Assembly: GCA_937974175.1 (NCBI GenBank)
Contig: CALJIG010000120.1
Location: 124,001-188,000 of the forward strand
Origin: an uncultured Ignavibacteria bacterium
GTDB lineage: Bacteria > Bacteroidota > Ignavibacteria > Tepidaquicellales > Tepidaquicellaceae
Direction of reading: 5' to 3'
Length of the DNA: 64,000 bases
Of the stretch, positions 8,897 through 17,976 are shown piece after piece (position 1 is the stretch's first letter; the number at the start of each line of letters is the position of its first letter). Both the position numbers and the translations under genes were made by a program. The notes beneath the pieces are model-generated. The model was not told the origin of the DNA and searched no databases. It saw only the letters and a program-made list of their open reading frames with translations.

Positions 8897-9553
8897 ATGA
8901 AAAACGTAATTGATATTTCGAAGATTAAGAACCGGTACAGTTATGAAGAGTATATGAACTTATCGGAAGAATTAGTCGAGCAAAAAAGAACTACAGGGCT
9001 CTCACAAAGCGAGAGCCTTATTGAATACACGAAGCTGAATTACTTCAGAATGACGAGAGTTGATAAAACGATGGTTGTGAAGAACGATGTAAAAGAATTA
9101 ATTGAATCAATCGATGAAAAGAAATACTGGATACTTATAACAGAAGCCTGGTGCGGCGATGCTGCACAGATTGTCCCGATAATCGGAAGGCTTGCTGAGC
9201 TAAACAAGAACATTGAACTGATGATAATATTGAGAGATGAAAATACTGAACTGATGGATAAATATTTAACAAACGGAGCAAGATCAATCCCTATGTTAAT
9301 TTCTTTAAATAAAAATTTTGAAGAAGAATGGCATTGGGGACCGCGACCACGTCCGGCACAAGCTATGGTTATTGAAAACAAAGAAACTCAGGCATTAAGT
9401 TTCGATGAAATAAAAAAGCAAGTTCAGCTTTGGTATGCAGAGGATAAGACGAATACGACGCAATTGGAAATATTAAAAAAAATAAATCAGGCGGCTTTTA
9501 ATTCTCTTAGTGAATCTATAAAGGAGATAAAAAGCAAAACTGTAGAAGCTTAA
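8897..9553 (+). CDS. Thioredoxin-like family protein, single active-site Cys
   Basis: A 218-residue cytoplasmic protein with a thioredoxin fold from about residue 60 to 150. The usual WCxxC is replaced by W85-C-G-D-A, so only the N-terminal cysteine remains. A probable cis-proline follows in ARSIPMLI, then EEWHWGPRPRPAQ. Single-cysteine members cannot do a two-Cys dithiol exchange and may use glutathione-like or monothiol chemistry, or bind bacillithiol-like thiols; that is inference. Spacing of about 30 bp on both sides places it in the MarR-led operon. Confidence 0.85.
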   Translation: MKNVIDISKIKNRYSYEEYMNLSEELVEQKRTTGLSQSESLIEYTKLNYFRMTRVDKTMVVKNDVKELIESIDEKKYWILITEAWCGDAAQIVPIIGRLAELNKNIELMIILRDENTELMDKYLTNGARSIPMLISLNKNFEEEWHWGPRPRPAQAMVIENKETQALSFDEIKKQVQLWYAEDKTNTTQLEILKKINQAAFNSLSESIKEIKSKTVEA

Positions 9554-9583
9554 AAGAAAATAAAAGAAAGGATAAATAATTAT

Positions 9584-10294
9584 ATGGCAAACATTATTGT
9601 AAGAGCAAATGAAAGAGGAGCTGCCGATCACGGATGGTTAAATGCAAAGCATACATTCAGCTTTGCCGGATATTATAATCCGGAACGCGTTCATTTCGGA
9701 ATGCTTCGCGTATTCAACGATGATATCGTAGCGCCGGGAATGGGATTTGGAATGCACCCTCACGATAATATGGAAATAGTGACGATACCGATAAAAGGTG
9801 AGCTTGAACACAAAGACAGTGAAGGGCATCACGGAGTAATAACGCAAGGTGAAGTTCAGGTTATGTCAGCAGGTTCAGGATTGTATCACTCTGAGTTCAA
9901 CCACTCAAAAGAGAAAGAAGTAAACTTAATGCAAATATGGGTATTACCGCGTGAAAGAGATATACAGCCAAGATACGGCCAGAAGGCATTCGATGCAGAG
10001 GGAAGGAAAAATAAATTCCAGATAGTAGCATCACCCGAAAAAGACAACGGCTCATTATGGCTGAACCAATATGTATATTTTAACTTAGGAGATTTTGATA
10101 AAGACACTACAGCAAAATATGAAAGAAAGTTAAAGAATAACGGCTTGTGGATTTTCGTTATCGAAGGTGAAGCAGAAGTTAACGGTGAAAAACTCGAAAG
10201 AAGAGACTCGATGGGAATAACAGAGACCGATACAGCTGAATTTAAATTCACAAAAGATTCAAAGATATTAGTTATAGATGTGCCAATGAACTAA
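9584..10294 (+). CDS. Pirin family protein (bicupin)
   Basis: A 236-residue YhhW/pirin-like bicupin. The metal site of the N-terminal cupin is visible as H58 and H60 (GMHPHDNME), H102 and E104 (YHSEFNHS), matching the 2-His/His/Glu pattern of pirins with quercetin 2,3-dioxygenase activity. The C-terminal cupin is degenerate, as usual. It lies 30 bp after the thioredoxin-like gene. The natural substrate is unknown; pirins in stress operons are often redox- or quinone-linked. Confidence 0.93.
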   Translation: MANIIVRANERGAADHGWLNAKHTFSFAGYYNPERVHFGMLRVFNDDIVAPGMGFGMHPHDNMEIVTIPIKGELEHKDSEGHHGVITQGEVQVMSAGSGLYHSEFNHSKEKEVNLMQIWVLPRERDIQPRYGQKAFDAEGRKNKFQIVASPEKDNGSLWLNQYVYFNLGDFDKDTTAKYERKLKNNGLWIFVIEGEAEVNGEKLERRDSMGITETDTAEFKFTKDSKILVIDVPMN

Positions 10295-10530
10295 GATACA
10301 AATTTTCGTAAGAGGAAGATTACGCCGGGCTTTTTGTTAAAAGTTTTCATCGATTGGTTAAATAGCAAAAACAGTCCGGCAGTGATCTGAGCTTACACTG
10401 TGTTCGGGGGTAATATGGAAGTCCGACCAATACGGATTTCCCTTCTCATCCTTCTCAATTTAGCCTAAGGTCGCACTTTGGTTTGATAAACCTTTAAGCA
10501 TTTGGGAAGGATTTTTTAAAATTATGAATT
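10295..10530. other. Intergenic gap with possible gene remnant
   Basis: This 236-bp gap interrupts the otherwise closely packed cluster. On the minus strand a short frame (about 10363-10461) ends in SSDHCRTVFAI before a stop, which could be a remnant of an unrelated gene's 3' end. The rest gives no clear signal. Base composition is locally less AT-rich than the flanks. Confidence 0.3.
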
Positions 10531-11076
10531 ATGATTATAACTATGGAAAAGGATTTAGAAAATAAATCAGAAAAACTTACTGAAAAAAAATATGTAGTTC
10601 CTGCACAAACAAGAATAGGACACGTGCACTTAAAGGTTTCAGACCTTGAGCGTTCATTAAAGTTCTATCGCGATTTGCTTGGGTTTGAATTAACAACGAT
10701 GTATGGCAGCCAGGCAGCCTTTATTTCAGCAGGCGGCTATCATCATCACATAGGATTAAACACATGGTATAGCAAAGGCATGGGCCCTGCACCTGTAAAT
10801 ACTGCAGGCTTATATCACACTGCAATATTGTACCCGACAAGAAAAGATCTGGCAGTTATTTTAGACCGATTGATCAAAGCAGATTATCCATTAAGAGGAG
10901 CAAGCGACCATGGAGTATCTGAAGCAATATATTTAAACGACCCCGATGAAAACGGAGTGGAGTTATACCGGGATAAGCCTAAGGAAGAATGGAAGTATAA
11001 TTCTGACGGCTCAATAGTTATGGTTACAGAACCATTGGATATTGACGACCTATTAAATGAATTAAATAAAAATTAA
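10531..11076 (+). CDS. VOC (glyoxalase/bleomycin-resistance/dioxygenase) protein
   Basis: A 181-residue vicinal-oxygen-chelate protein resembling the N-terminal half of CatE-type catechol 2,3-dioxygenases. RIGHVHLKVSDLERSLKFY opens the fold, HHIGLNTW and YHTAILYP follow, and GVELYRD near residue 150 supplies the conserved glutamate. Such proteins bind a divalent metal through His/His/Glu and act on quinols, catechols or thiol adducts. Methionine codons at 10531 and 10543 are both possible starts; the earlier one is used here. The next gene follows after 28 bp. Confidence 0.88.
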   Translation: MIITMEKDLENKSEKLTEKKYVVPAQTRIGHVHLKVSDLERSLKFYRDLLGFELTTMYGSQAAFISAGGYHHHIGLNTWYSKGMGPAPVNTAGLYHTAILYPTRKDLAVILDRLIKADYPLRGASDHGVSEAIYLNDPDENGVELYRDKPKEEWKYNSDGSIVMVTEPLDIDDLLNELNKN

Positions 11077-11104
11077 CCGGCAGTAAAATTTATCTCGCAC
11101 ATAA

Positions 11105-11680
11105 ATGTTAAATATAGCAATAGTAGTAGGTTCAGTAAGAACCGGAAGACATTCACATAAAGCCGCTTATTTTCTTGAAAAGAAATTAAATGAAAGAAAA
11201 GATGTAAGCGTAAAAGTAATAGACCTTATTAAATATGAAATACCAATACTTGAAGAGAGATTAGGCAGAACTGATAATCCTCCTGCAGCAGTAAAAGAAG
11301 CAGGTGCAATTTTAGATTCTGCAGATGCAATTATTCTGGTTTCGCCGGAATATCATGGAGGAATGTCAGGTGTATTGAAAAATTTCCTTGACTACTATAC
11401 TCAGGAAATCACACGTAAACCAATAGGAGTTGTAACGGCTTCAGGCGGTAAGTTCGGTGGAATAAATGCTTCGCACGAAATGCAGAAGCTTATTCTTGCA
11501 ATAGGCTCTTATCCTATGCCGAAAAAATTTCTTGTGCCTTTTGTGCATGAAGCATTTGATGACGAATTCAATGTAATGAATGATGAAGTAGCTAAAGCAT
11601 CTGAAATATTTCTAAATGAGTATCTATGGTTTGCGCAAACAATTTCGCACGGAAAAACTTTAGACTGCAAAGCAGCTTAA
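11105..11680 (+). CDS. NADPH-dependent FMN reductase family protein
   Basis: A 191-residue flavodoxin-like reductase. The N-terminal GSVRTGRHSHKAA loop binds FMN phosphate, and SPEYHGGMSGVLKNFLDYY is the flavin-ring loop typical of NAD(P)H-dependent FMN/quinone/azo reductases. It likely reduces quinones or nitro compounds by two electrons, fitting the electrophile-stress theme of the cluster. It is 28 bp after the VOC gene and 47 bp before the NmrA-like gene. Confidence 0.92.
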   Translation: MLNIAIVVGSVRTGRHSHKAAYFLEKKLNERKDVSVKVIDLIKYEIPILEERLGRTDNPPAAVKEAGAILDSADAIILVSPEYHGGMSGVLKNFLDYYTQEITRKPIGVVTASGGKFGGINASHEMQKLILAIGSYPMPKKFLVPFVHEAFDDEFNVMNDEVAKASEIFLNEYLWFAQTISHGKTLDCKAA

Positions 11681-11727
11681 TTATATAATAAAGAACAAAA
11701 CATTTTAACAAAATTAATCAAATTTTT

Positions 11728-12600
11728 ATGTCTAAAAAAATATTAATAACCGGAGCAACAGGCAGCGTTGCAGGTTTAACAATCCAAAGCATACTTGCTA
11801 AAAATATAGATGTAAGTTTAAGAGCGTATGTAAGAAACCCGGAGAAGGCATCTAAGCTAAAGGAATTAGGAATTGAATTAGTTCAGGGAGATTTTGAAAA
11901 TCAGGATGCGCTTAATAAAGCAGCCGAAGGAATGGATGCAGTTTTCTCTCTTACTATTGCAAACCCGGATGCAGATAAGCAAGGAATTGCAATTACAGCT
12001 GCAGCAAAGAATGCAGGAGTAAAACACATTGTGAGAAATTCCGCAATAGGCGCAGCAGCAGACGCTCCGACAGAAAACGGTAAATTACACTCTGCTACTG
12101 ATGAAGATATAAAAGCATCAGGATTAACTTATACAATTTTCCGCCCGCACTTCTTTATGCAGAATTTGTTCTTTGCATTACAAACTATAAAAGAACAGGG
12201 AAACATGTACTGGGGAATGGGTGACGGAAAAATGGGACTCGTTGACGTTCGTGATTTAGCTGATAGCTATGCTGAAGTTCTTGTTAATGGCGGACATGAA
12301 AATAAAATTTATACACCGACTGGTCCTGAATCAATTACATTCTACGATATGGCGAAAATTATTTCAGACGGTTTAGGAAAACCGGTGAACTATGTACCTG
12401 TTACTCCTGACGCAGTATTTGATGCATTAAAAGGAATGGGAGCCGATGATTTTACCGCGAGACTTATGAAACAATATTCAATTGCATACGCTGATAACTG
12501 GGGCAATTTTGTAAATGATGATATAGAAACAGTTACAGGCCATAAAGCAAGAAGCTTTAAACAGTTCTTTGATGAAGTAATGATACATGCTTTAAAATAA
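11728..12600 (+). CDS. NmrA-like NAD(P)-binding reductase (QOR2-type SDR)
   Basis: A 290-residue atypical short-chain dehydrogenase. The Rossmann glycine motif is ITGATGSVAG at residues 6-15. The body matches NmrA/NAD(P)H:quinone oxidoreductase type 2 proteins (GDFENQDALNKAAEGMDAVFSL, FRPHFFMQNLF, DVRDLADSYAEVL). No YxxxK catalytic pair is evident, which is normal for NmrA-like proteins acting as sensors or on quinones. It is the last gene before a strong terminator. Confidence 0.9.
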   Translation: MSKKILITGATGSVAGLTIQSILAKNIDVSLRAYVRNPEKASKLKELGIELVQGDFENQDALNKAAEGMDAVFSLTIANPDADKQGIAITAAAKNAGVKHIVRNSAIGAAADAPTENGKLHSATDEDIKASGLTYTIFRPHFFMQNLFFALQTIKEQGNMYWGMGDGKMGLVDVRDLADSYAEVLVNGGHENKIYTPTGPESITFYDMAKIISDGLGKPVNYVPVTPDAVFDALKGMGADDFTARLMKQYSIAYADNWGNFVNDDIETVTGHKARSFKQFFDEVMIHALK

Positions 12601-12663
12601 AAACATATGTAACTTTTTATTACAGTTTTTCGTTTATAATAATAACAGGTATGTGATAAATTT

Positions 12664-12718
12664 AACCTCCTCATTTTTTCTCGCACGAAAAATGCAGAAA
12701 GAGTCGGGGAGGTTTTTT
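12664..12718 (+). terminator. Rho-independent terminator of the stress cluster
   Basis: Arms AACCTCC (12664-12670) and GGAGGTT (12708-12714) are followed by a T run. It lies 63 bp after the NmrA-like stop and separates it from the MFS gene, which therefore needs its own promoter. Confidence 0.7.
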
Positions 12719-12754
12719 AATTTAGTTTGATTATTATGTATCAAGATAAATATT

Positions 12755-12770
12755 AGTAAATCGATTTACT
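12755..12770. promoter_or_regulatory. 16-bp perfect palindrome upstream of MFS gene
   Basis: AGTAAATCGATTTACT is a perfect 16-bp palindrome centred 42 bp before the MFS start codon at 12805. It is a candidate operator. It differs from the palindrome upstream of marR, so another regulator would be expected. Confidence 0.5.
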
Positions 12771-12804
12771 GATAGCTTTAAGATATTTTCCACATTAATA
12801 TAAT

Positions 12805-14061
12805 ATGACACCAAAAAAAGAAAAGCTGTTATTGTACACTCTGGCAACTATCCAATTTACAGCAATAATGGATTTTATGATAGTGATGCCTTTAGGCCCG
12901 CAGTTGATGCGTTTGTTTGATATAAACCCTTCGCAGTTCGGAATTATCGTATCTTCTTACACTTTTGCAGCAGGGTTCACCGGACTCGTCGGCGCATTTT
13001 TCATTGACAGATTCGATAGAAAGACAGCATTATTATTTAACTACATCGGATTTTCAATAGGTACAATTCTTTGCGCATTAGCACCAACTTACGAATGGCT
13101 TGTTGCAGCGCGTATTGTAACCGGTTTATTCGGCGGTGTAATGGGCGCGCTTGTTATGTCAATTGTCGGCGATGTTGTTCCAGAATTCAGAAGAGCAACC
13201 GCTATGGGAATTGTGATGACTTCATTTTCTGTAGCATCAATATTCGGAGTTCCATTCGGATTATTTCTAGCTGACCTCGCAGGATGGCACATGCCTTTTT
13301 ATTTCCTTGGCTTCATGGGTTTAATTGTAAGCGGAATAATTTACAAAGTTGTTCCGAGTGTAAACACTCATATGACCAAAGAAAGACCTTCACCTGTTCA
13401 GGTTATAAAAAATGTATTTGGAAGTAAGATGCAAGTACGTGCCCTTATCTTTATGTTCGTGCTTATTCTGGGACATTTTTCAATTATTCCTTATATCAGT
13501 CCGTATCTCGTTGCAAATGTTGGATTTCCTGAATCGTATCTCAAGTATATGTATTTGCTTGGAGGGGCAGCAACGATTTTTACATCTCCTTATATAGGAA
13601 GATTAGCAGATAAATACGGTAAGCCAAAAATTTTAACTATAATTGCTTTGATATCATTAATACCGGTTCTTGCAATTACAAATATGCCTCATGTTTCCGT
13701 ATGGATTGTGCTTACAAGCAGTACAATGTTTTTTATTTTTATCAGCGGAAGAATGGTCCCTTCAATGGCTTTAGTTACTTCATCTGTAACCACGCAGCAT
13801 AGAGGAAGTTTTATGAGCATTAACTCTTCAGCGATGCAGCTGGCATCCGGCACTGCTTCTTTTTTATCAGGATTGGTAATTGCAAAATCAGCCGGTGGAG
13901 AAATTTTAAACTATTCGTATGTTGGTTATGGAGCAGTTGTATTTACTTTAGCTGCAATATTGATTGCAAGAAAAATAGAACCTGTTTCACAGGAAGTAAA
14001 AGTAAATCCTGACGTAGAAAAAATTGAAACTGAAGAAGTACATGTAATGGCTGAGATGTAA
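12805..14061 (+). CDS. MFS transporter (DHA1-like)
   Basis: A 418-residue integral membrane protein with about twelve hydrophobic segments in two six-helix halves. MDFMIVMPLGPQL in the first helix and DRFDRKTALL in the loop between helices 2 and 3 are typical of drug:H+ antiporters of the major facilitator superfamily. A charged cytoplasmic tail (EVKVNPDVEKIETEEVH) ends the protein. The substrate is unknown; efflux of the compounds sensed by the upstream cluster is plausible. It has its own upstream palindrome and a terminator behind it. Confidence 0.92.
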   Translation: MTPKKEKLLLYTLATIQFTAIMDFMIVMPLGPQLMRLFDINPSQFGIIVSSYTFAAGFTGLVGAFFIDRFDRKTALLFNYIGFSIGTILCALAPTYEWLVAARIVTGLFGGVMGALVMSIVGDVVPEFRRATAMGIVMTSFSVASIFGVPFGLFLADLAGWHMPFYFLGFMGLIVSGIIYKVVPSVNTHMTKERPSPVQVIKNVFGSKMQVRALIFMFVLILGHFSIIPYISPYLVANVGFPESYLKYMYLLGGAATIFTSPYIGRLADKYGKPKILTIIALISLIPVLAITNMPHVSVWIVLTSSTMFFIFISGRMVPSMALVTSSVTTQHRGSFMSINSSAMQLASGTASFLSGLVIAKSAGGEILNYSYVGYGAVVFTLAAILIARKIEPVSQEVKVNPDVEKIETEEVHVMAEM

Positions 14062-14084
14062 AATTAGATTTTGATGTACATTAT

Positions 14085-14122
14085 AATCCGTCCCGATTTA
14101 ACTACCGGAACGGATTTTTTTA
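14085..14122. terminator. Shared terminator between convergent genes
   Basis: Stem AATCCGT (14085-14091) and ACGGATT (14110-14116) with a T run on the + strand. It lies right behind the MFS gene and ends on the stop codon of the convergent ATPase. Confidence 0.7.
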
Positions 14123-16486
14123 TTTCCATTTGAAATTTAAAAGTCTTAAACCATTCAGGCACACAAGCACTGTGCTTCCCTCATGGCCTACAACTCCCAA
14201 TGGAAGTGGAAGCTGAATTCCCAGTACAGAAACAATAAGCACAATAATAACTGCAAGTGAAAAGATAAGATTCTGATACACAACTTTTTTTGCTTTACGG
14301 CTCAATGCAATTGCATATGGAATTTTTGTTAAGTCATCTGACATCAATACTACATCAGCAGTTTCAAGAGCAACGTCTGTTCCGCCGCCGCCCATAGCAA
14401 TACCGATATCAGCAGTGGAGAGAGCAGGCGCATCGTTAACACCGTCGCCGACCATAGCTATCACTCCGAATTTTTTATTCTCTTTTACAATTCTAACTTT
14501 ATCTTCGGGAAGAAGCTCGGCATAAAAATCATCAAGTCCAAGATTGGTAGCAATCGCTTTTGCAACTCTTTTATTGTCGCCTGTCAGCATAATTATTCTT
14601 TGCACACCGACTTTTCTTAATTCCTTTATTACATCAGCGGCATCAGGACGTATAACGTCTGCGATTGCAATTATACCTATGATAAATGCTTTTCTTCCGT
14701 TGATTACGGCAACAAGAACTGAAGTCTTTCCTTCGTTCTGATGCTGCTCAACAACTTTGTAAGCGGTATCTAAGTGATGCGTATCGTAATCGTCAAAGAA
14801 ATTTAAGCTCCCTACACAAACTGAATTATCTTTCAAATCAGCAATGACACCTTTACCTGTAACTGACTGAAAGTTTCTTACTTCAGGAATTTCAATCTTT
14901 TTCGCTATGGCAGATTTTACAATTGCCTGCGCAAGAGGATGCTCTGATTTTGATTCAACAGCTGCTGCAATCGAAAGCAGCTCGTTCTCTTCTCCGCTCC
15001 AAATAACATATTCGGATACAGGGAGAGGAATAACTTTTACATCGGTAACTTCCGGTTTGCCGAATGTAAGCGTGCCCGTTTTATCGAAAGCAACAACTTT
15101 TATATCGGCTGTCTGCTCTAAGTATGCGCCGCCTTTATATAGAATACCCTTCTTTGCTCCGTTACCTATAGCAGAAAGAATTGATGCGGGAGTGCTGATA
15201 ATCAAAGCGCAGGGAGAAGCAACAACCATCAATGTCATTGCTTTATAAAATACCGTATCGAAGTTTCCGTGAAAAACAAAGTATGGAATTAAAATCATTA
15301 GGAGAGTAAAAAGTATTACTCCCATAGCATAATACTGCTCGGCTTTATCTAGGAAGCGCTGAGTCTTTGCTTTCTGGTTCTGCGCCTCTTCAACCATCTT
15401 GATAATTTTTGCTATGGTGGAATCTTCAGCAAGGCGCGTGACTTTTATTTCAAGTCCGCCTGATTGATTTATCGTTCCTGCAAAAACTTTGTCCCCGAAT
15501 TTTTTTGACACAGGGAATGACTCTCCTGTTAAAGAAGATTCATCCAGTGATGAATGACCTTCTATAATAACTCCGTCAAGCGGGACTCTTTCACCCGGGC
15601 GCATTATTACAATATCATTTATTATTATGTTTTCAATAGGGAGTATCTTAGTCTCATTTTTTATTCTTACCAATGCCTCTTTAGGTCGGAGCTTCATTAG
15701 CGAATCGATTGCTTTTCGTGTTCTTCCTATAGCGTAAGCCTGAAGCATATTGGAAAGTGAGAATAGAAATAACAGCATCGCACCTTCAAACGGAGCGCCG
15801 ATGTATGCAGCGCCAAGCGCAGCGAGTATCATTAAGATATCTACATTAATGGTAAGCTCTTTTATAGAACGAATGCCTGCGCGAACTCCATACGTTCCTC
15901 CTGCTATGTAAGCAAGTAAGTAGAACGAATTATAAATAGTTTTATCTGCTTCAAATTTATCCAGTATAAACGCCGTCATCATTGCAATGAATGTAACAAT
16001 GGTAAAGACTAGCTCAACTTTAGTTGAATCCAAAAACCTTGTAATAAAAGATCGGTCATCTTTTGCTTCATCATTTTTAGACGCAGCAATATGAAGTCCT
16101 TCCCGTTTAAAGTTTGCAATTAATTCTTCAGGAGAAATTATCTGATTATCAAAAGTTACAATAAAAGATTTGGTAAGGAAGCTTGCATTAGCTTCTTTTA
16201 CTCCATCAATTGCAAGAGCCTTTTTTTCGAGAGCAATTCCGCAGGCTTCGCATGCACGACCGTTGAGATGAAGATTACAGGTCTGATAATGAGAAACTAA
16301 TTTATCGGATAGGTCCTGAGCGATTTTCTTTACATCGTCATTGTGCAGTTTTTCGGGGTCGTAATCTAAAGTGAGTTTATCACTAACGTAATCAAATTTG
16401 GAGCGCAGTATACCGGGCTCTTTTGAGGTCACGTTGTCAATTATTTCTGCGCAGGTATGAACTTTATTTTCTTCGTTATTTTTCAT
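14120..16486 (-). CDS. Heavy-metal P-type ATPase, P1B-4 (SPC) class
   Basis: A 788-residue metal-exporting ATPase. The N-terminal region (about 60-135) holds a heavy-metal-associated-like domain with Cys79-E-A-Cys82. Membrane segments start at about 157. The actuator TGES is at about 320. The ion-path motif is S424-P-C rather than CPC, followed by the phosphorylation motif D468KTGT and GDGVNDAP near the C-terminus. The last helix region has HEGST. SPC together with HEG(G/S)T marks subgroup P1B-4 (CzcP/CoaT/CtpD-like), which exports Fe2+, Co2+, Ni2+ or Zn2+ rather than Cu+. The exact metal is not readable from sequence. Confidence 0.92.
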   Translation of the reverse strand: MKNNEENKVHTCAEIIDNVTSKEPGILRSKFDYVSDKLTLDYDPEKLHNDDVKKIAQDLSDKLVSHYQTCNLHLNGRACEACGIALEKKALAIDGVKEANASFLTKSFIVTFDNQIISPEELIANFKREGLHIAASKNDEAKDDRSFITRFLDSTKVELVFTIVTFIAMMTAFILDKFEADKTIYNSFYLLAYIAGGTYGVRAGIRSIKELTINVDILMILAALGAAYIGAPFEGAMLLFLFSLSNMLQAYAIGRTRKAIDSLMKLRPKEALVRIKNETKILPIENIIINDIVIMRPGERVPLDGVIIEGHSSLDESSLTGESFPVSKKFGDKVFAGTINQSGGLEIKVTRLAEDSTIAKIIKMVEEAQNQKAKTQRFLDKAEQYYAMGVILFTLLMILIPYFVFHGNFDTVFYKAMTLMVVASPCALIISTPASILSAIGNGAKKGILYKGGAYLEQTADIKVVAFDKTGTLTFGKPEVTDVKVIPLPVSEYVIWSGEENELLSIAAAVESKSEHPLAQAIVKSAIAKKIEIPEVRNFQSVTGKGVIADLKDNSVCVGSLNFFDDYDTHHLDTAYKVVEQHQNEGKTSVLVAVINGRKAFIIGIIAIADVIRPDAADVIKELRKVGVQRIIMLTGDNKRVAKAIATNLGLDDFYAELLPEDKVRIVKENKKFGVIAMVGDGVNDAPALSTADIGIAMGGGGTDVALETADVVLMSDDLTKIPYAIALSRKAKKVVYQNLIFSLAVIIVLIVSVLGIQLPLPLGVVGHEGSTVLVCLNGLRLLNFKWK

Positions 16487-17064
16487 TATATGTTAATTTC
16501 AACATAAATTAAAGCAATATTAAGCCCATTATTTCGGATTTATGCGGACTGAATATAAATAGAGTCACATTTTTGTAACATTTTCCATTCAAAGCTGAGA
16601 GTCACATTATTGTAACATTTTTAAATTCGTCAATTCTTTTACAATACATGATTAAATTTTTTATAAATCTTGACGGGTTTTTGACGGATTTCTGCAAAAT
16701 AATTTTTGAAAACTATCCTCTAAAATATTATATTTTATACATTGATGAATTTTTGACGGGTTTTATTTTCGTCAATGTTGTTTTTACAACACCGAAGTTT
16801 TTTATATTCGTAATTAATCTGAAAAAGTCGGATTTCTGAGCGCAGCTCAGTCCCGTCTTTAGCGGGATTCTTCAGTTACGAATTTCAAATTTCAGATGTT
16901 AGATTTCAAATTTTTTCTGAATAATTAAAAACACCGCATTAAAAATACAAAAAATATTTTTTAATCGGAAAACAATTCACTCTATTCCTACTAATAGGGA
17001 AATATTTTTTAAAAAAATTTATCCCTATCAAAATTTACCCAATAAAGGTATTTTTAAAGCTGAA
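16487..17064. repeat. Gene-free interval with modular repeat in inverse orientation
   Basis: About 16560-16838 is the reverse complement of the repeat seen at 57.9-58.05 kb. It has TGACGGGTTTTTGACGGATT, the hairpin GTTGT-TTTT-ACAAC at about 16777-16790, GATGAATTTTTGACGGGTTT, and two AGTCACATT-TTGTAACATTTT words. An AATTTCAAATTTCAGA-rich stretch follows at about 16876-16912. A TACTAATAGGGAAA word near 16990 is shared with about 57130. No gene is supported. Confidence 0.75.
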
Positions 17065-17973
17065 ATGACTCAAATTATATCAGATATAAATTTAGCAGCC
17101 TCGGAAATCCTGAAAGGAAATATCGTAGGCATACCGACTGAAACCGTTTACGGACTCGGCGCAAATGCGCTTGATGCTGATGCTGTAATAAAAATATTTG
17201 AGGCGAAGGATAGGCCTAGATTCAATCCTTTGATAGTTCACTTGTTGAATAAAGATAATCTGGAAGAATTCGTCAAAGAAATTCCGGATAATTTTTTAAA
17301 ACTGTACGAAAAATTTTCTCCGGGACCGATAACTTACGTCTTAAAAAAGAAAAAAATAATTTCCGATATTGTAACCGCCGGAAATGAAACTGTTGCAGTG
17401 AGATTTCCGTCACATAAAGTATTCAGAGAGTTGCTGGAAATTGTTAAGGTACCGGTTGCGGCTCCTTCTGCAAATCGCTTCGGTAGAATTTCTCCAACTA
17501 ATGCAGAAGATGTTGTAAAAGAAATGGATGGAAAGTTAAAATATGTTTTAGAGGGCGGAAGCTCAAACGTTGGAATAGAATCTACAGTTGTTGATTTATC
17601 AGGTGAATTACCCGTTGTACTAAGACATGGGTATATAAGCGAAGAAGAAATTACTTTGGTAATAGGAAGGACAGGAGACAGGAAATCAGATAAGATAAAT
17701 TCACCCGGAATGCTTTTGAATCACTACGCGCCTCATACTCCATTGGTAATAGTAGAACACTTGAGTGATTTGGATAGATTTGAAGGAAAGAATTACGGAA
17801 TTCTTGATTTGAATAAATATTCAGATTTAAAAGAAGCCGCGAAGCATTTGTTCTCTGATTTGAGAAGACTGGATGAAAAAGGATTTGAAATGATACTTGC
17901 TGCAAAAGTGAAAGATGAAGGAATCGGTATTGCAATAAACGACAGATTAGAAAAAGCACGATTTAAAAATTAA
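17065..17973 (+). CDS. L-threonylcarbamoyladenylate synthase (Sua5/YrdC)
   Basis: A 302-residue enzyme that makes threonylcarbamoyl-AMP from threonine, bicarbonate and ATP for the tRNA t6A37 modification. The YrdC domain (about 5-200) shows GIPTETVYGLGANALD, KDRPRFNPLIVHL and PSANRFGRISPTNAEDV. The remaining ~100 residues, beginning with the SPGMLLNHYAPHTPL linker, are the C-terminal Sua5 domain, so this is the long form. It is followed after 3 bp by the next gene, suggesting one operon with two unrelated proteins. Confidence 0.95.
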   Translation: MTQIISDINLAASEILKGNIVGIPTETVYGLGANALDADAVIKIFEAKDRPRFNPLIVHLLNKDNLEEFVKEIPDNFLKLYEKFSPGPITYVLKKKKIISDIVTAGNETVAVRFPSHKVFRELLEIVKVPVAAPSANRFGRISPTNAEDVVKEMDGKLKYVLEGGSSNVGIESTVVDLSGELPVVLRHGYISEEEITLVIGRTGDRKSDKINSPGMLLNHYAPHTPLVIVEHLSDLDRFEGKNYGILDLNKYSDLKEAAKHLFSDLRRLDEKGFEMILAAKVKDEGIGIAINDRLEKARFKN

Positions 17974-17976
17974 AGA

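Noticed and set aside
16648..16839. A 63-residue frame on the + strand
   Set aside because: It lies wholly in the inverted modular repeat; the peptide is just the translated repeat words and has no family features.
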